Assembly: GCF_029603165.1 (NCBI RefSeq)
Contig: NZ_JAQSVC010000003.1
Coordinates: 248,001-312,000 of the forward strand
Direction: 5' to 3'
Source: Galbibacter pacificus
GTDB lineage: Bacteria > Bacteroidota > Bacteroidia > Flavobacteriales > Flavobacteriaceae
Length of the DNA stretch: 64,000 nucleotides
Part shown: one piece after another, positions 39,301 to 46,503 of the stretch
Position numbering within the stretch: position 1 is the first letter of the stretch
Layout of the letters: the number at the start of each line of letters is the position of its first letter
Program-made: the position numbers and the translations under genes
The notes under the pieces: generated by a model
Databases searched by the model: none
Told to the model about the DNA's origin: nothing
The model's input: only the letters and a program-made list of their open reading frames with translations

Positions 39301-39444
39301 GGTTGTTCCTTTAACCAATACGTTTGCGCCCGGTAGCGGGCCATTTTCATCTGATACAGTTCCTGAGACTGTCTGTGCCTGTGTATACCCAAAGCATAAC
39401 AATGCAATTGGTAACACAAACCTCTTGAATAGATTTGTTTTCAT
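36382..39444 (-). CDS. SusC/RagA-family TonB-linked outer-membrane transporter
   Basis: Glycan importer of 1020 residues. Signal peptide about 1-23 (ending TQAQ). Carboxypeptidase-regulatory-like domain 25-100 (GTVSDENGPLPGANVLVKGT). TonB-box/plug region begins with LDEVVVVGYGTQRKSDLTGS and includes the IRGNNSINANNSPLYVVDG stretch and VLKDASATAIYGARGANGVI. The beta-barrel ends with RTFTLGLNLTF. It heads the locus, with susD 15 bases downstream. Three LacI-type palindromes lie upstream, suggesting repression by a LacI-family regulator encoded elsewhere. No HTCS, SusR or sigma/anti-sigma regulator adjoins. Confidence 0.98.
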   Translation of the reverse strand: MKTNLFKRFVLPIALLCFGYTQAQTVSGTVSDENGPLPGANVLVKGTTNGTQTDFDGNYQLADVPDDATLVFSYVSFKTKEVAVNGQTTINVTLQPDTQALDEVVVVGYGTQRKSDLTGSVSTISSQSIEEMPTTNPEQALAGRAAGVNVSTNSGRPGGNTNVRIRGNNSINANNSPLYVVDGVIGAGPINYLNPNDIKSMEVLKDASATAIYGARGANGVIIVTTKRGSQTGGQVSYDSFISIGEMVRKLDVLNSEEFLQVEMNSYNNAQKYDPVGWANGKYENPMNYRSDRTLFDAEGNPLYDTDWQEEATRTAITQNHNLSFTGGNEKTSYGLYLNHSDQEGLLLESYLKRYSGRLVLDGQVKDWLKVGGSFTFNNVEENRVDGGVGGLTALRMMVETLPIVPVKYPDGEYGTNADYPNMEGGENPVNILLNRTNILKTQTFLGDVYANINITDNLELRSSLGANINNIQDDYYSGRDLNNLSANVQGEAAIRNTRTNYWQFENYLTYNLEINENNKITALGGLSWQQYDYFTSRGGSQGFTDDFYQYNNLGVGANPLTPESDTYQWTLNSFFGRVNYNLMNKYLFTVTGRLDGSSKFGEDNKRAFFPSAAFAWKVSEEDFLKDSEAISNLKFRTSYGETGNSEIGVYQSLASLGSNTAVLGGERYPGVGIGTLANRNLKWEKTAQFDAGIELGLFNNRIELETDVYYKKTTDMLLNAPIPTSSGYSNIYSNIGSMENKGLEFTLNTINVLTDDFSWSTTFNISLNKNEILALGEEDDDIFPGPGFLSDTNILRVGESVGSFYGLVREGTWGSDEADEAAVYGLLPGDIKHKDLNDDGEINAADREIIGNGYPKGFGSLFNTFKYKNLDLTLDLQFSYGNDVLNLSRHSGEDRTGQANSYATVLDGWTPDNQDTMIAQNRPSSAYYRSTIDSHMVEDASFIRGRNLILGYNFSQDILDKFKLKRLRLYASVQNFFLVTDYTGYDPEVSTYGDAFSQGITFFDYPKPRTFTLGLNLTF

Positions 39445-39473
39445 TTGTGTAGCTAGTTAAAAATTACATTATA

Positions 39474-39487
39474 CTAAAACGTTTTAT
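39474..39487. promoter_or_regulatory. LacI-type operator 1 (susC proximal)
   Basis: CTAAAACGTTTTAT, a near-perfect palindrome centred on CG, 30 bases before the susC ATG. It matches the generic LacI/GalR operator shape. Confidence 0.5.
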
Positions 39488-39557
39488 TATAGAGCGCAAC
39501 AACCATCGGTTTCGCAACTTTCAACTACCATTTATATAGTTGATTTTTTAACAATTG

Positions 39558-39571
39558 CTAAAACGATTTAG
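39558..39571. promoter_or_regulatory. LacI-type operator 2
   Basis: CTAAAACGATTTAG, centred 84 bases from operator 1, which is close to eight helical turns and would place both sites on the same DNA face. Confidence 0.5.
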
Positions 39572-39612
39572 CCGAGACCGCTAAAAAAACAGCCGGTTAG
39601 GACCATTTTGTG

Positions 39613-39626
39613 TTAAAACGATTTAG
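39613..39626. promoter_or_regulatory. LacI-type operator 3
   Basis: TTAAAACGATTTAG, identical to operator 2 at 13 of 14 positions and centred 55 bases from it. Confidence 0.5.
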
Positions 39627-39760
39627 TATGAAATGCTATATTACGAAAAAATAAGATTGTCACAAAATAATTCCATTAATTTTAAAGAAAAATCAATTTC
39701 ATATAACAAAAGATGAATTATAACAATATATCCGTAAATAAATTTAATTCCTCCGGTATG

Positions 39761-40480
39761 CTACATTTTTAAATAAAAATCTTTTGTAAGTTGAACATAA
39801 TCAGCTGTATACTCATGTCTTGCATGCTCTATAACCAGCTCATCTTTTACACAATTAGGCAATTTAGAAAATGTAAACTCCAACAGGCTTCGTTTGGTTT
39901 CGGCGGCAACATTGCCTTTTACATGTGTAATTCGGGAAGGGAAGAGCTTATATTTTGAGGCTATTTCTCTAAAATTTGCTTCTTCTTTGTATGGGACAAC
40001 AACATTAAATGTGCCTTTGGGATCCAGCAATTTGGCCACCCCTTTCATCAATTCGTCAAAGGGTAATGAAAAGTTGTTCCTGGCCACATCTCTTTGCATG
40101 CTGCCAGAAGTTACCGCTTCAGAATAAAATGGTGGGTTGGATATAATCAAATCATATTTATCGTCTATTTCGTCTACAAATTCATCAAATCCCGCATGAT
40201 AACAAAACAGACGGTCGTTCCATGCCGATGCTTCGAAATTTTCCGTGCACTGCTCATAGGCATTGTCGTCTATTTCAATGGCATCGATAAGTTCTGCGGT
40301 ACTTCTTTGTGCCATCATTAAAGACAACAGCCCGGTGCCAGCACCTATATCCAAAACAGAAAAAGGCTGTCTTTCCAATGAGGCCCATGCCCCCAAAAGA
40401 ACACCATCCGTACCCACTTTCATGGCACAGCGGTCTTGATAAATTGAAAATTGTTTAAACTGGAACGGTTTTTTTGCCAT
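39761..40480 (-). CDS. trmN6: tRNA1(Val) (adenine(37)-N6)-methyltransferase
   Basis: SAM-dependent methyltransferase of 239 residues of the YfiC/TrmN6 family. SAM motif VLDIGAGTGLLSLMMAQR near residues 42-59 and catalytic motif IISNPPFYSEAV with the NPPF tetrad used by N6-adenine methylases. The opening FQFKQFSIYQDRCAMKVGTDGVLLG is characteristic of the family. It is the last gene of rpsP-rimM-trmN6, 22 bases after rimM, so all three act in translation. Confidence 0.93.
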   Translation of the reverse strand: MAKKPFQFKQFSIYQDRCAMKVGTDGVLLGAWASLERQPFSVLDIGAGTGLLSLMMAQRSTAELIDAIEIDDNAYEQCTENFEASAWNDRLFCYHAGFDEFVDEIDDKYDLIISNPPFYSEAVTSGSMQRDVARNNFSLPFDELMKGVAKLLDPKGTFNVVVPYKEEANFREIASKYKLFPSRITHVKGNVAAETKRSLLEFTFSKLPNCVKDELVIEHARHEYTADYVQLTKDFYLKM

Positions 40481-40502
40481 TTGGGTACAACTTTGGCATT
40501 GC

Positions 40503-41027
40503 CTATAAATAGAGCTCTATAAGACCTTCGGGGGTTTTAACGATAATTTCCCTGGCACCTCTATTGATCTCTTGTATAAATTCGTCGTTCATGGGGATTA
40601 AAATTTGCTTCCCTTCATTTTCAACTTCAAATAGGGCCTGTGCGGTATTGTCGTTCACCGAAGTAATAACCCCTACTTTTCCGTAATTTACATCGGTCAT
40701 TGTAAAGCCAATAATCTCGTGAAAGTAAAATTTGTTTCCCGAGAGCTTGGGCAAAAATTCCAATGGCAAATAGAGTTCGGCTTTTAAAATAGCTTCGGCT
40801 TCGGCTTCTGTAGCCACATCCTCTAAACGCATCCGCAACAAGGTGGATTTATGCAACGAGGATTTTTCAATAAAAAAAGGAACCAGATTATTGCCAATGG
40901 CAATAAATACTGATTCCAAGTTTTTGTATAGTTCGGGTTCATCGGTATCCAGCTTTGCCAGCACCTCCCCTTTAAAGCCGTACTTTTTAACTATTTTACC
41001 GAGATAGAAGCAATCTTCTTTTCTCAT
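40503..41027 (-). CDS. rimM: 16S rRNA processing protein RimM
   Basis: 30S subunit maturation factor that binds ribosomal protein S19. 174 residues: N-terminal RimM domain (CFYLGKIVKKYGFKGEVLAKLDTD) and C-terminal PRC-barrel (FYFHEIIGFTMTDVNYGKVG, IPMNDEFIQEIN). The start is set at MRKEDCFYLG (41027), ten bases after the rpsP stop. An earlier in-frame Met at 41090 would overlap the rpsP tail and add a Lys/Arg-rich segment foreign to the family. The rpsP-rimM pairing is widely conserved. Confidence 0.94.
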   Translation of the reverse strand: MRKEDCFYLGKIVKKYGFKGEVLAKLDTDEPELYKNLESVFIAIGNNLVPFFIEKSSLHKSTLLRMRLEDVATEAEAEAILKAELYLPLEFLPKLSGNKFYFHEIIGFTMTDVNYGKVGVITSVNDNTAQALFEVENEGKQILIPMNDEFIQEINRGAREIIVKTPEGLIELYL

Positions 41028-41037
41028 GTAAATATTA

Positions 41038-41622
41038 TTAAGCGTCTGCTTTCTTTTCTTCTTCAGCCTCTTCCGCAGCTTCTTCTGCAACGGGCTCTTG
41101 AGCTTCTGCTTCGGCCTCTGGCGCAGCTTCTTCTGCTACTTCTTCTTTGGCTTCGGCCGTAGCTTCTGCCTCGGCTTCAGTAGCCGCAGCTATACGCTTG
41201 GCATTAATTTCTTTTTCAGCTTCCAAAGTTTTTGCTTTTGCTTCTTCTTTAGCTTTCACTAAATCTTCTTTCTTAGCATCTACTTTTCCGGTTTTTTCTT
41301 CAACCCAAGCTTCAAATTTCTTTTGTGCTTCTTCTTCGGTTAAAGCTCCTTTTGCTACCCCACCTAACAAGTGGTGCTTCAACAAAACGCCTTTGTACGA
41401 TAGAATTCTTCTAGCGGTATCAGTTGGCTGGGCACCGTTCTGAAGCCATTTTACAGATCCGTCAACATCTAATTCAATTTGAGCCGGATTTGTTGTTGGA
41501 TTGTAAGTTCCTAGTTTTTCAAGAAACTTACCATCTCTTTTTGAGCGGGCATCTGCCGCCACTACCCAATAAAAAGGTTTTCCTTTTTTACCGTGTCTTT
41601 GTAATCTAATTTTTACTGGCAT
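41038..41622 (-). CDS. rpsP: 30S ribosomal protein S16 with long acidic C-terminal extension
   Basis: The S16 core covers about residues 1-85 (MPVKIRLQRHGKKGKPFYWVV, LGTYNP, GAQPTDTARRILS). The remaining 110 residues form an extension: first a Lys/Glu helical part (about 105-150), then an Ala/Glu low-complexity tail (AEEAAPEAEAEAQEP and similar). S16 elsewhere is usually 80-90 residues; Bacteroidota commonly carry such tails. First gene of the operon, with a TATATTTG box (41705-41698) about 76 bases upstream and a leader hairpin between. Confidence 0.97.
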   Translation of the reverse strand: MPVKIRLQRHGKKGKPFYWVVAADARSKRDGKFLEKLGTYNPTTNPAQIELDVDGSVKWLQNGAQPTDTARRILSYKGVLLKHHLLGGVAKGALTEEEAQKKFEAWVEEKTGKVDAKKEDLVKAKEEAKAKTLEAEKEINAKRIAAATEAEAEATAEAKEEVAEEAAPEAEAEAQEPVAEEAAEEAEEEKKADA

Positions 41623-41637
41623 AATCCATTAATTAGT

Positions 41638-41652
41638 GGGGTTCACGACCCC
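41638..41652 (-). promoter_or_regulatory. rpsP leader hairpin
   Basis: In the rpsP mRNA leader GGGGT-CGTGA-ACCCC folds into a five-pair stem 16 bases before the start codon. It is a candidate site for autogenous control of the ribosomal operon; this role is inference. Confidence 0.4.
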
Positions 41653-41697
41653 TATTATTAATAATAAAATTCGCCCGCCACTTGGCTAAAGCGGGTG

Positions 41698-41705
41698 CAA
41701 ATATA
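41698..41705 (-). promoter_or_regulatory. rpsP-rimM-trmN6 promoter, -7 box
   Basis: Minus-strand TATATTTG followed by CACCC, with a TTG 16 bases upstream as a possible -33 element. It predicts a leader of roughly 70 bases. Confidence 0.6.
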
Positions 41706-41904
41706 CGCTATTTATTGTATACAACTAACTATTATTATAATTTTTTGTTTCAATAAACTGTGAATCAAAGACATGATTTTAAGTTTTGTGAGTTAACTAA
41801 ACTAATATTTATGATGAACAACGGATTTTACATGGAAGTTTTCGATATATTTTGTACTATTATAATAGTTCTCCCTTAAAAACATTCAAAAAATATTTGC
41901 TCAC

Positions 41905-42038
41905 ATTAAATTGTTTGCCTAGACAAAACTTGTCGAGCCCTGCTCGTCCCCCCTGTCTACAGTCATTAAACCCAACTTGGCACATGCTTGTGCTATGTTG
42001 ACTTTAGTTAAAAAAGCCCGAAATTCGGGCTTTTTTTA
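41905..42038 (+). ncRNA. candidate structured small RNA with intrinsic terminator
   Basis: Not recognised as a known RNA. Three consecutive structures are seen. (1) TAGACA (41920-41925) pairs with TGTCTA (41954-41959), enclosing a CGAGC-CCT-GCTCG hairpin. (2) CAAC-ttg-GCACA pairs with TGTGC-tat-GTTG around a TGCT loop (41973-42000), with a symmetric 3x3 internal loop. (3) A perfect terminator follows at 42011-42038. An alternative stem GACAA/TTGTC (41922-41934) competes with stem 1. A terminator placed between two divergently transcribed genes needs a transcript of its own. No start codon with a ribosome-binding site was found. The 5' end is a guess. Confidence 0.55.
42011..42038. terminator. 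intrinsic terminator between rpsP and hemW
   Basis: GCCCGAA-A-TTCGGGC (42017-42031) flanked by an A-run and a T-run, a strong bidirectional terminator. Neither neighbouring gene ends here, which points to the candidate small RNA as its client. Confidence 0.85.
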
Positions 42039-42103
42039 AGGCACGCCCATAATTGCCTGTTTGTAATTAACCAATAAACAATATGTATCTAGCGCCAAAG
42101 TAA

Positions 42104-42111
42104 TACTTTTG
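42104..42111 (+). promoter_or_regulatory. hemW promoter, -7 box directly before ATG
   Basis: TACTTTTG followed by TATC and the ATG at 42116. The same four-base spacing occurs at panD and umuC, predicting a leaderless mRNA. Confidence 0.5.
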
Positions 42112-42115
42112 TATC

Positions 42116-43255
42116 ATGGCCGGAATTTATATCCATATACCCTTTTGTAAACAGGCATGCCATTATTGCGATTTTCATTTTTCGACTTCCATGAAAAAGA
42201 AAACCGAAATGATCGAGGCATTGGCCAAAGAAATTATTATAAGAAAAGAGGAGTTTTCAGAAAAAATTGAAACCATTTATTTTGGTGGTGGCACACCGAG
42301 CCTTCTTTTGGTTGATGAAATTAATTTTTTAATCGGCACCATTTATAATAATTACAAGGTTGATGCAAAACCGGAAATTACATTGGAAGCCAATCCAGAC
42401 GACCTGAACGGTGAAAAAATCAAGGCATTGGCCCAAACAAAAATAAACCGGTTGAGCATTGGCGTGCAATCTTTTTTTGAAGACGATTTAAAACTTATGA
42501 ACCGTGCCCATAATGCCAAGGAAGCACTTCGCTGTTTGGATAGTGCCACAAAATATTTTTCTAATATTTCTATTGATTTAATTTACGGCATTCAACACAT
42601 GTCTGTAGAAAAATGGAAAAAAAACATCCACACGGCCATGTCTTTCAATATTCCACATATTTCCAGTTATGCACTTACCGTCGAGCCCAAAACGGCTTTG
42701 GCAAAGTTTATAAAAACGGGCGTCATGCCCGATGTGGATGATGAATTGGCACAGCAACATTTCGAAATTCTTGTAGAAATGCTCGAAAAAAATGGTTTTG
42801 TACATTACGAGCTCTCCAACTTTGGCAAAGAAGGCTATTTTAGCAGGAACAATACTGCCTATTGGCTTGGCAAAAAATATATGGGGATTGGCCCTTCAGC
42901 ACATAGCTTTGATGGCAAAAACCGTAGCTGGAACATAAACAACAATACTAAGTACCTTAGCAGCATCCATAATGGCGTTTTGCCTAAAGAAACGGAAAGA
43001 CTATCGGTTACCGATCGGTACAACGAGGCTGTAATGACCGGTTTACGGACCATCTGGGGGATTTCCTTACATCAAATTGAAAACGAATATGGAAAACCCT
43101 ACAAAGATTATCTTTTAAAACAGGCAGCTAAGTATATTAAAGAAGAATTGTTAACTTTTACTGATAATAAACAGATCCTTAAAACCGGGAAAAAAGGAAA
43201 ATTCCTGGCCGACGGTATTGCTTCCGACTTATTTATGCTAAAAGATATTGCATAA
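42116..43255 (+). CDS. hemW: radical SAM heme chaperone HemW
   Basis: Heme chaperone related to coproporphyrinogen III oxidase HemN, 379 residues. Radical SAM cluster C11-x3-C15-x2-C18 (PFCKQACHYCDF), GGGTPSLL, LEANPDDL, RLSIGVQSF and a HemN C-terminal region (GIGPSAHSFDG). The three-Cys motif is followed by DFHF without the extra N-terminal residues of true HemN, which favours HemW over an oxygen-independent oxidase. First gene of a five-gene run with little or no spacing. Confidence 0.95.
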   Translation: MAGIYIHIPFCKQACHYCDFHFSTSMKKKTEMIEALAKEIIIRKEEFSEKIETIYFGGGTPSLLLVDEINFLIGTIYNNYKVDAKPEITLEANPDDLNGEKIKALAQTKINRLSIGVQSFFEDDLKLMNRAHNAKEALRCLDSATKYFSNISIDLIYGIQHMSVEKWKKNIHTAMSFNIPHISSYALTVEPKTALAKFIKTGVMPDVDDELAQQHFEILVEMLEKNGFVHYELSNFGKEGYFSRNNTAYWLGKKYMGIGPSAHSFDGKNRSWNINNNTKYLSSIHNGVLPKETERLSVTDRYNEAVMTGLRTIWGISLHQIENEYGKPYKDYLLKQAAKYIKEELLTFTDNKQILKTGKKGKFLADGIASDLFMLKDIA

Positions 43256-43292
43256 AAAACAGGGCATTAAATAAGTTTTAATTTGTAAAAAT

Positions 43293-44048
43293 ATGATTAA
43301 AACCACTATAGAAATCAATCAGGACACATATACAATAGATGTTTCCAAACCCATTGATGTTTCCATTCCGCTTCGCGGTGAAAAAAGCAACCCCACGGCC
43401 TGGTATGTAGGCCCGCCCGAAATAGCTCCGGTTACCGATGGCAATTTTACGGGAAGTGTTGCTTCGGGGGCCTCGACCAATTTCAACAATATTTTTTTTA
43501 ACCCGCACGCCCATGGCACACATACCGAATGTATTGGGCATATCACAAAGGAATTTCATAGCATAAACGATTGCCTGACACGATTTTTCTTTTTGGCCGA
43601 ACTGATCTCGGTAACCCCCGAAGAAACAAACGGAGATAGGGTGATTACCAAAAAAATGATTGAAAATGCGCTAAAAAACAATTCGCCCGAAGCAGTTTTA
43701 ATACGTACATTACCAAATTCCGAAGAAAAACTCACCCATCAATACTCGCACACCAATCCGCCGTATCTTCTGGAAGAAACAGCATTGTTCCTTCGTGAAA
43801 AGGGCATAAAACATTTGTTGATAGACCTCCCTTCGGTAGACAAAGAAAAAGACGAAGGCAAATTATTGGCACATAAAGCTTTTTGGAACTTTAACAAAAA
43901 ACAACGGCTCGATGCCACCATTACCGAATTTATATTTGTACCCGATCATGTTGTGGACGGAACCTTTTTTTTAAATTTACAAATAGCATCTTTTGTAAAC
44001 GATGCCTCCCCCAGCAAACCTATTTTGTATAAAATAATTGAAAAATGA
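43293..44048 (+). CDS. cyclase-family (kynurenine formamidase-like) metal-dependent hydrolase
   Basis: Protein of 251 residues of the cyclase/arylformamidase superfamily. The metal-binding stretch is HAHGTHTECIGHI (about 72-84), a variant of the usual HxGTHxDxxxH motif with Glu instead of Asp. LLIDLPSVDKEKDEG and HKAFWNF in the second half are also typical of flavobacterial members. The substrate is unknown; no other tryptophan-degradation gene is adjacent. It ends in an ATGA overlap with the next gene, so it is translated as part of the hemW run. Confidence 0.85.
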   Translation: MIKTTIEINQDTYTIDVSKPIDVSIPLRGEKSNPTAWYVGPPEIAPVTDGNFTGSVASGASTNFNNIFFNPHAHGTHTECIGHITKEFHSINDCLTRFFFLAELISVTPEETNGDRVITKKMIENALKNNSPEAVLIRTLPNSEEKLTHQYSHTNPPYLLEETALFLREKGIKHLLIDLPSVDKEKDEGKLLAHKAFWNFNKKQRLDATITEFIFVPDHVVDGTFFLNLQIASFVNDASPSKPILYKIIEK

Positions 44049-44398
44049 AGTACAGTTTAAAACTTGAAGAGTTGGCAATGTTTTTACTGGGCATTTTTAT
44101 GTTCAGCAAACTTTCGTTAAGCTGGTGGTTTTTTATTGGCCTTTTCTTTGTTCCGGATATTGGAATGTTTGGATATATTGTCAATCAAAAAACAGGAGCA
44201 TTTACGTACAATTTGTTTCACCACAAGGGAATAGCATTGGTTTTATATTTTGTGGGAATATGGCAACAAAGCGAATGGCTTCAATTTATCGGGATAATAT
44301 TGTTTGCCCATGTATCGTTCGACAGAATGCTGGGCTATGGCTTGAAATACAAGGATAATTTTAATAATACACATTTAGGAAAAATAGGAAATCAATGA
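44045..44398 (+). CDS. DUF4260-family small membrane protein
   Basis: Protein of 117 residues with three or four transmembrane segments. The motifs SWWFFIGLFFVPDIGMFGYIV and FDRMLGYGLKYKDNFNNTHLG are the hallmarks of DUF4260. The function is unknown. It overlaps the cyclase stop and the next start by four bases each (ATGA), so the group is translationally coupled. Confidence 0.85.
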   Translation: MKYSLKLEELAMFLLGIFMFSKLSLSWWFFIGLFFVPDIGMFGYIVNQKTGAFTYNLFHHKGIALVLYFVGIWQQSEWLQFIGIILFAHVSFDRMLGYGLKYKDNFNNTHLGKIGNQ

Positions 44399-45030
44399 GC
44401 GACATTGTTCAAATATCGGTAGGCTTGTTATTAGGAGTTTTTGGCTCGTATTGGCTGTTTACGGTTTTTAGAAAGAAAAAATCAACAGAAAATACCGAAA
44501 AGCAATCGGTTATTTTACTGGAAAAAATAAGGAACGTTTATAAATTGATAACTGTTGAAGGCGAATTTGCAGAGATTTACCATTATGAAAATGTACGGGA
44601 GCATTTTATGCGCCTCATCAGCAGTAAAAAAAAGGCTTTGTTGGTTATAAATGCCAAGGTAAACATAGGTTTCGACCTTAAAAAGATAGAAATGCATGCC
44701 GACCCCAATGCAAAAAAAATCATTTTAACGGCTTTCCCGCAACCGGAAGTGCTCAGCATTGAACCCGATGTAAAATATTACGATATCAAAGAAGGGCTTT
44801 TTAACTGGTTTAAATCCGACGACCTTTCGGCCATAAACAGCGAAGCCAAAGAACACATCCTGAAAAAAATTCCGGACAGCGGACTTTTGGACTCGGCCAA
44901 AAAAGAAGCTTTGGATGCCGTGCATATGATTGAAAGCATGGTGCAGGCCATTGGCTGGAAACTGGACTATAAAACCCTCGAAATCGATCAAAAAAGTATT
45001 TTAAAGGAACATACAAAAAAAGACAAATGA
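44395..45030 (+). CDS. DUF4230-family membrane-anchored protein
   Basis: Protein of 211 residues with one N-terminal transmembrane helix (about 5-22) and a DUF4230-type domain. The features LLVINAKVNIGFDLKKIE and PQPEVLSIEPDVKYYDIKEGLFNWF are typical of this family, found widely in Bacteroidota and Firmicutes. No function is established. It overlaps both neighbours by four bases. Confidence 0.85.
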   Translation: MSDIVQISVGLLLGVFGSYWLFTVFRKKKSTENTEKQSVILLEKIRNVYKLITVEGEFAEIYHYENVREHFMRLISSKKKALLVINAKVNIGFDLKKIEMHADPNAKKIILTAFPQPEVLSIEPDVKYYDIKEGLFNWFKSDDLSAINSEAKEHILKKIPDSGLLDSAKKEALDAVHMIESMVQAIGWKLDYKTLEIDQKSILKEHTKKDK

Positions 45031-45392
45031 ACATAGAGGAACTATACCAATATTGCACCGCAAAAAAAGCAGTAACCGAAGATTTTCCCTTTGATAAAAA
45101 CACATTGGTTTTTAAGGTCGCCGGAAAAATGTTTGCGCTATGCGGCTTGGAAAAATGGGAAAAAGGCGAAAAAAGCATCAACTTAAAATGCGATCCGGAC
45201 AAGGCCGTTGAATTAAGGGCTTCTTATAAAAGCATCAATCCTGGCTATCATATGAGTAAAACACATTGGAACACGGTTTCTTTAAACTCCAATGAAATAA
45301 GTCCGGAATTTTTAAGGGAGCTCATAGATCATTCCTATGAAATGGTAGTAAAAGGCCTGCCCAAAAAACTTCAAAAGGAAATATGGGAATAG
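45027..45392 (+). CDS. MmcQ/YjbR-family protein
   Basis: Protein of 121 residues of the YjbR fold: YCTAKKAVTEDFPFDKNTLVFKV at the start, then KMFALCGLE, LKCDPDKAVELRASYKSINPGYHMSKTHWNTV and LIDHSYEMVVKGLPKK at the end. The family has a double-wing DNA-binding-like fold, and the function is not settled. Last gene of the ATGA-coupled run that begins at hemW. Confidence 0.93.
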   Translation: MNIEELYQYCTAKKAVTEDFPFDKNTLVFKVAGKMFALCGLEKWEKGEKSINLKCDPDKAVELRASYKSINPGYHMSKTHWNTVSLNSNEISPEFLRELIDHSYEMVVKGLPKKLQKEIWE

Positions 45393-45563
45393 CATTTAAC
45401 TTTTCTTCATTTTAAAATGTTACCTTATTCACTCATTCAACAGTATAAAACACCAAAATAGGGTAATATTTGCATGGTTTTGGATAAAATGCTTGAATTT
45501 TTGCCCGATTCATTACGGTAATTTTGTATTGAATTTTTGTGAAGAACATAAAATACAAGAAAT

Positions 45564-46493
45564 ATGCAAGTAAAATGGGAAGGCGTAATGCCGGCAGTAA
45601 CTACAAAGTTTAATGAGAATGATACATTAGACTTAAAAATGTTTGAGGTAAACATCAAAGCGCAACTCGATGCTGGTGTAACCGGAATTATTTTGGGCGG
45701 AACTTTGGGGGAAGCAAGTACTTTGACCGATGATGAAAAAGTCACTTTAATAAAAGAAACGGTCCGCATCGTGGACCATAAAATCCCGGTAATAATCAAC
45801 ATTGCCGAGCAAACCACAAAAGGCGCAATTGAAGCCGCTGCAATAGCCAAAGAAAACGGAGCAAGCGGACTCATGATGCTCCCGCCTATGCGCTACAAGG
45901 CAAACGACTTTGAAACCGTTACTTATTTTAAGGAAGTGGCCAACAGTACCGACCTCCCCATTATGATATACAACAACCCTGTTGATTATAATATTGAAGT
46001 GACCTTGGACATGTTTGAGGAATTGTTGAAGTGCAACAATATCCAGGCAGTGAAAGAGTCTACAAGAGATATTTCTAATGTAACCCGGATAAAAAACAGG
46101 TTTGGAGACCGTTTAAAAGTACTCACCGGGGTTGATACCTTAGGCCTTGAAAGCATTTTTATGGGTGCCGATGGCTGGGTTGCAGGCTTGGTTTGTGCAT
46201 TTCCTGCCGAAACCGTAGCCATTTATGAATTGGCAAAAGCAGGGAAAAACGAAGCGGCTATTGCTATTTACCGTTGGTTTTTACCTTTGTTAGAGCTGGA
46301 TATTAGTCCGCAGTTGGTACAAAACATCAAATTGGCCGAAGTTGCAACCAAAATAGGTACAGAAACCGTTAGGGCTCCAAGATTGCCATTACAAGGCAAG
46401 GAGCGCAAGCGTGTATTAAAAATTATAGAAGAAAGTGTAAAAAGCCGTCCGCAACTACCAAATTACAAAGCATTGAAAGCAACGGCAATATAA
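45564..46493 (+). CDS. DapA-family lyase, probable 1-pyrroline-4-hydroxy-2-carboxylate deaminase
   Basis: Class I aldolase-fold enzyme of 309 residues. Schiff-base Lys164 (AVKESTRDI), Tyr136 (IMIYNNP) and the GGTLGEASTLT block resemble dihydrodipicolinate synthase. The context (2-oxoglutarate semialdehyde dehydrogenase, hydroxyproline epimerase and D-amino-acid oxidase nearby) points instead to the hydroxyproline pathway deaminase, which converts Pyr4H2C to 2-oxoglutarate semialdehyde. First gene of the catabolic cluster. A nested palindrome separates it from the dehydrogenase gene. Confidence 0.88.
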   Translation: MQVKWEGVMPAVTTKFNENDTLDLKMFEVNIKAQLDAGVTGIILGGTLGEASTLTDDEKVTLIKETVRIVDHKIPVIINIAEQTTKGAIEAAAIAKENGASGLMMLPPMRYKANDFETVTYFKEVANSTDLPIMIYNNPVDYNIEVTLDMFEELLKCNNIQAVKESTRDISNVTRIKNRFGDRLKVLTGVDTLGLESIFMGADGWVAGLVCAFPAETVAIYELAKAGKNEAAIAIYRWFLPLLELDISPQLVQNIKLAEVATKIGTETVRAPRLPLQGKERKRVLKIIEESVKSRPQLPNYKALKATAI

Positions 46494-46503
46494 GGCTATG
46501 CCT

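Larger units (their letters stand above)
39445..39760. other. susC upstream control region
   Basis: This gene-free stretch of 316 bases between susC and trmN6 contains three similar palindromes of the AAAACG(A/T)TTT type (listed separately). I could not place a convincing TAnnTTTG box for susC. No open frame of interest is present. Confidence 0.55.

Noticed and set aside
41028-41090. Longer rimM start overlapping rpsP.
   Set aside because: The added Lys/Arg stretch is a frame-shifted reading of the rpsP acidic tail, and RimM begins at the later Met.
43278-43559. Minus-strand frames opposite the cyclase gene.
   Set aside because: Shadow frames; the plus-strand protein has clear family motifs and translational coupling.
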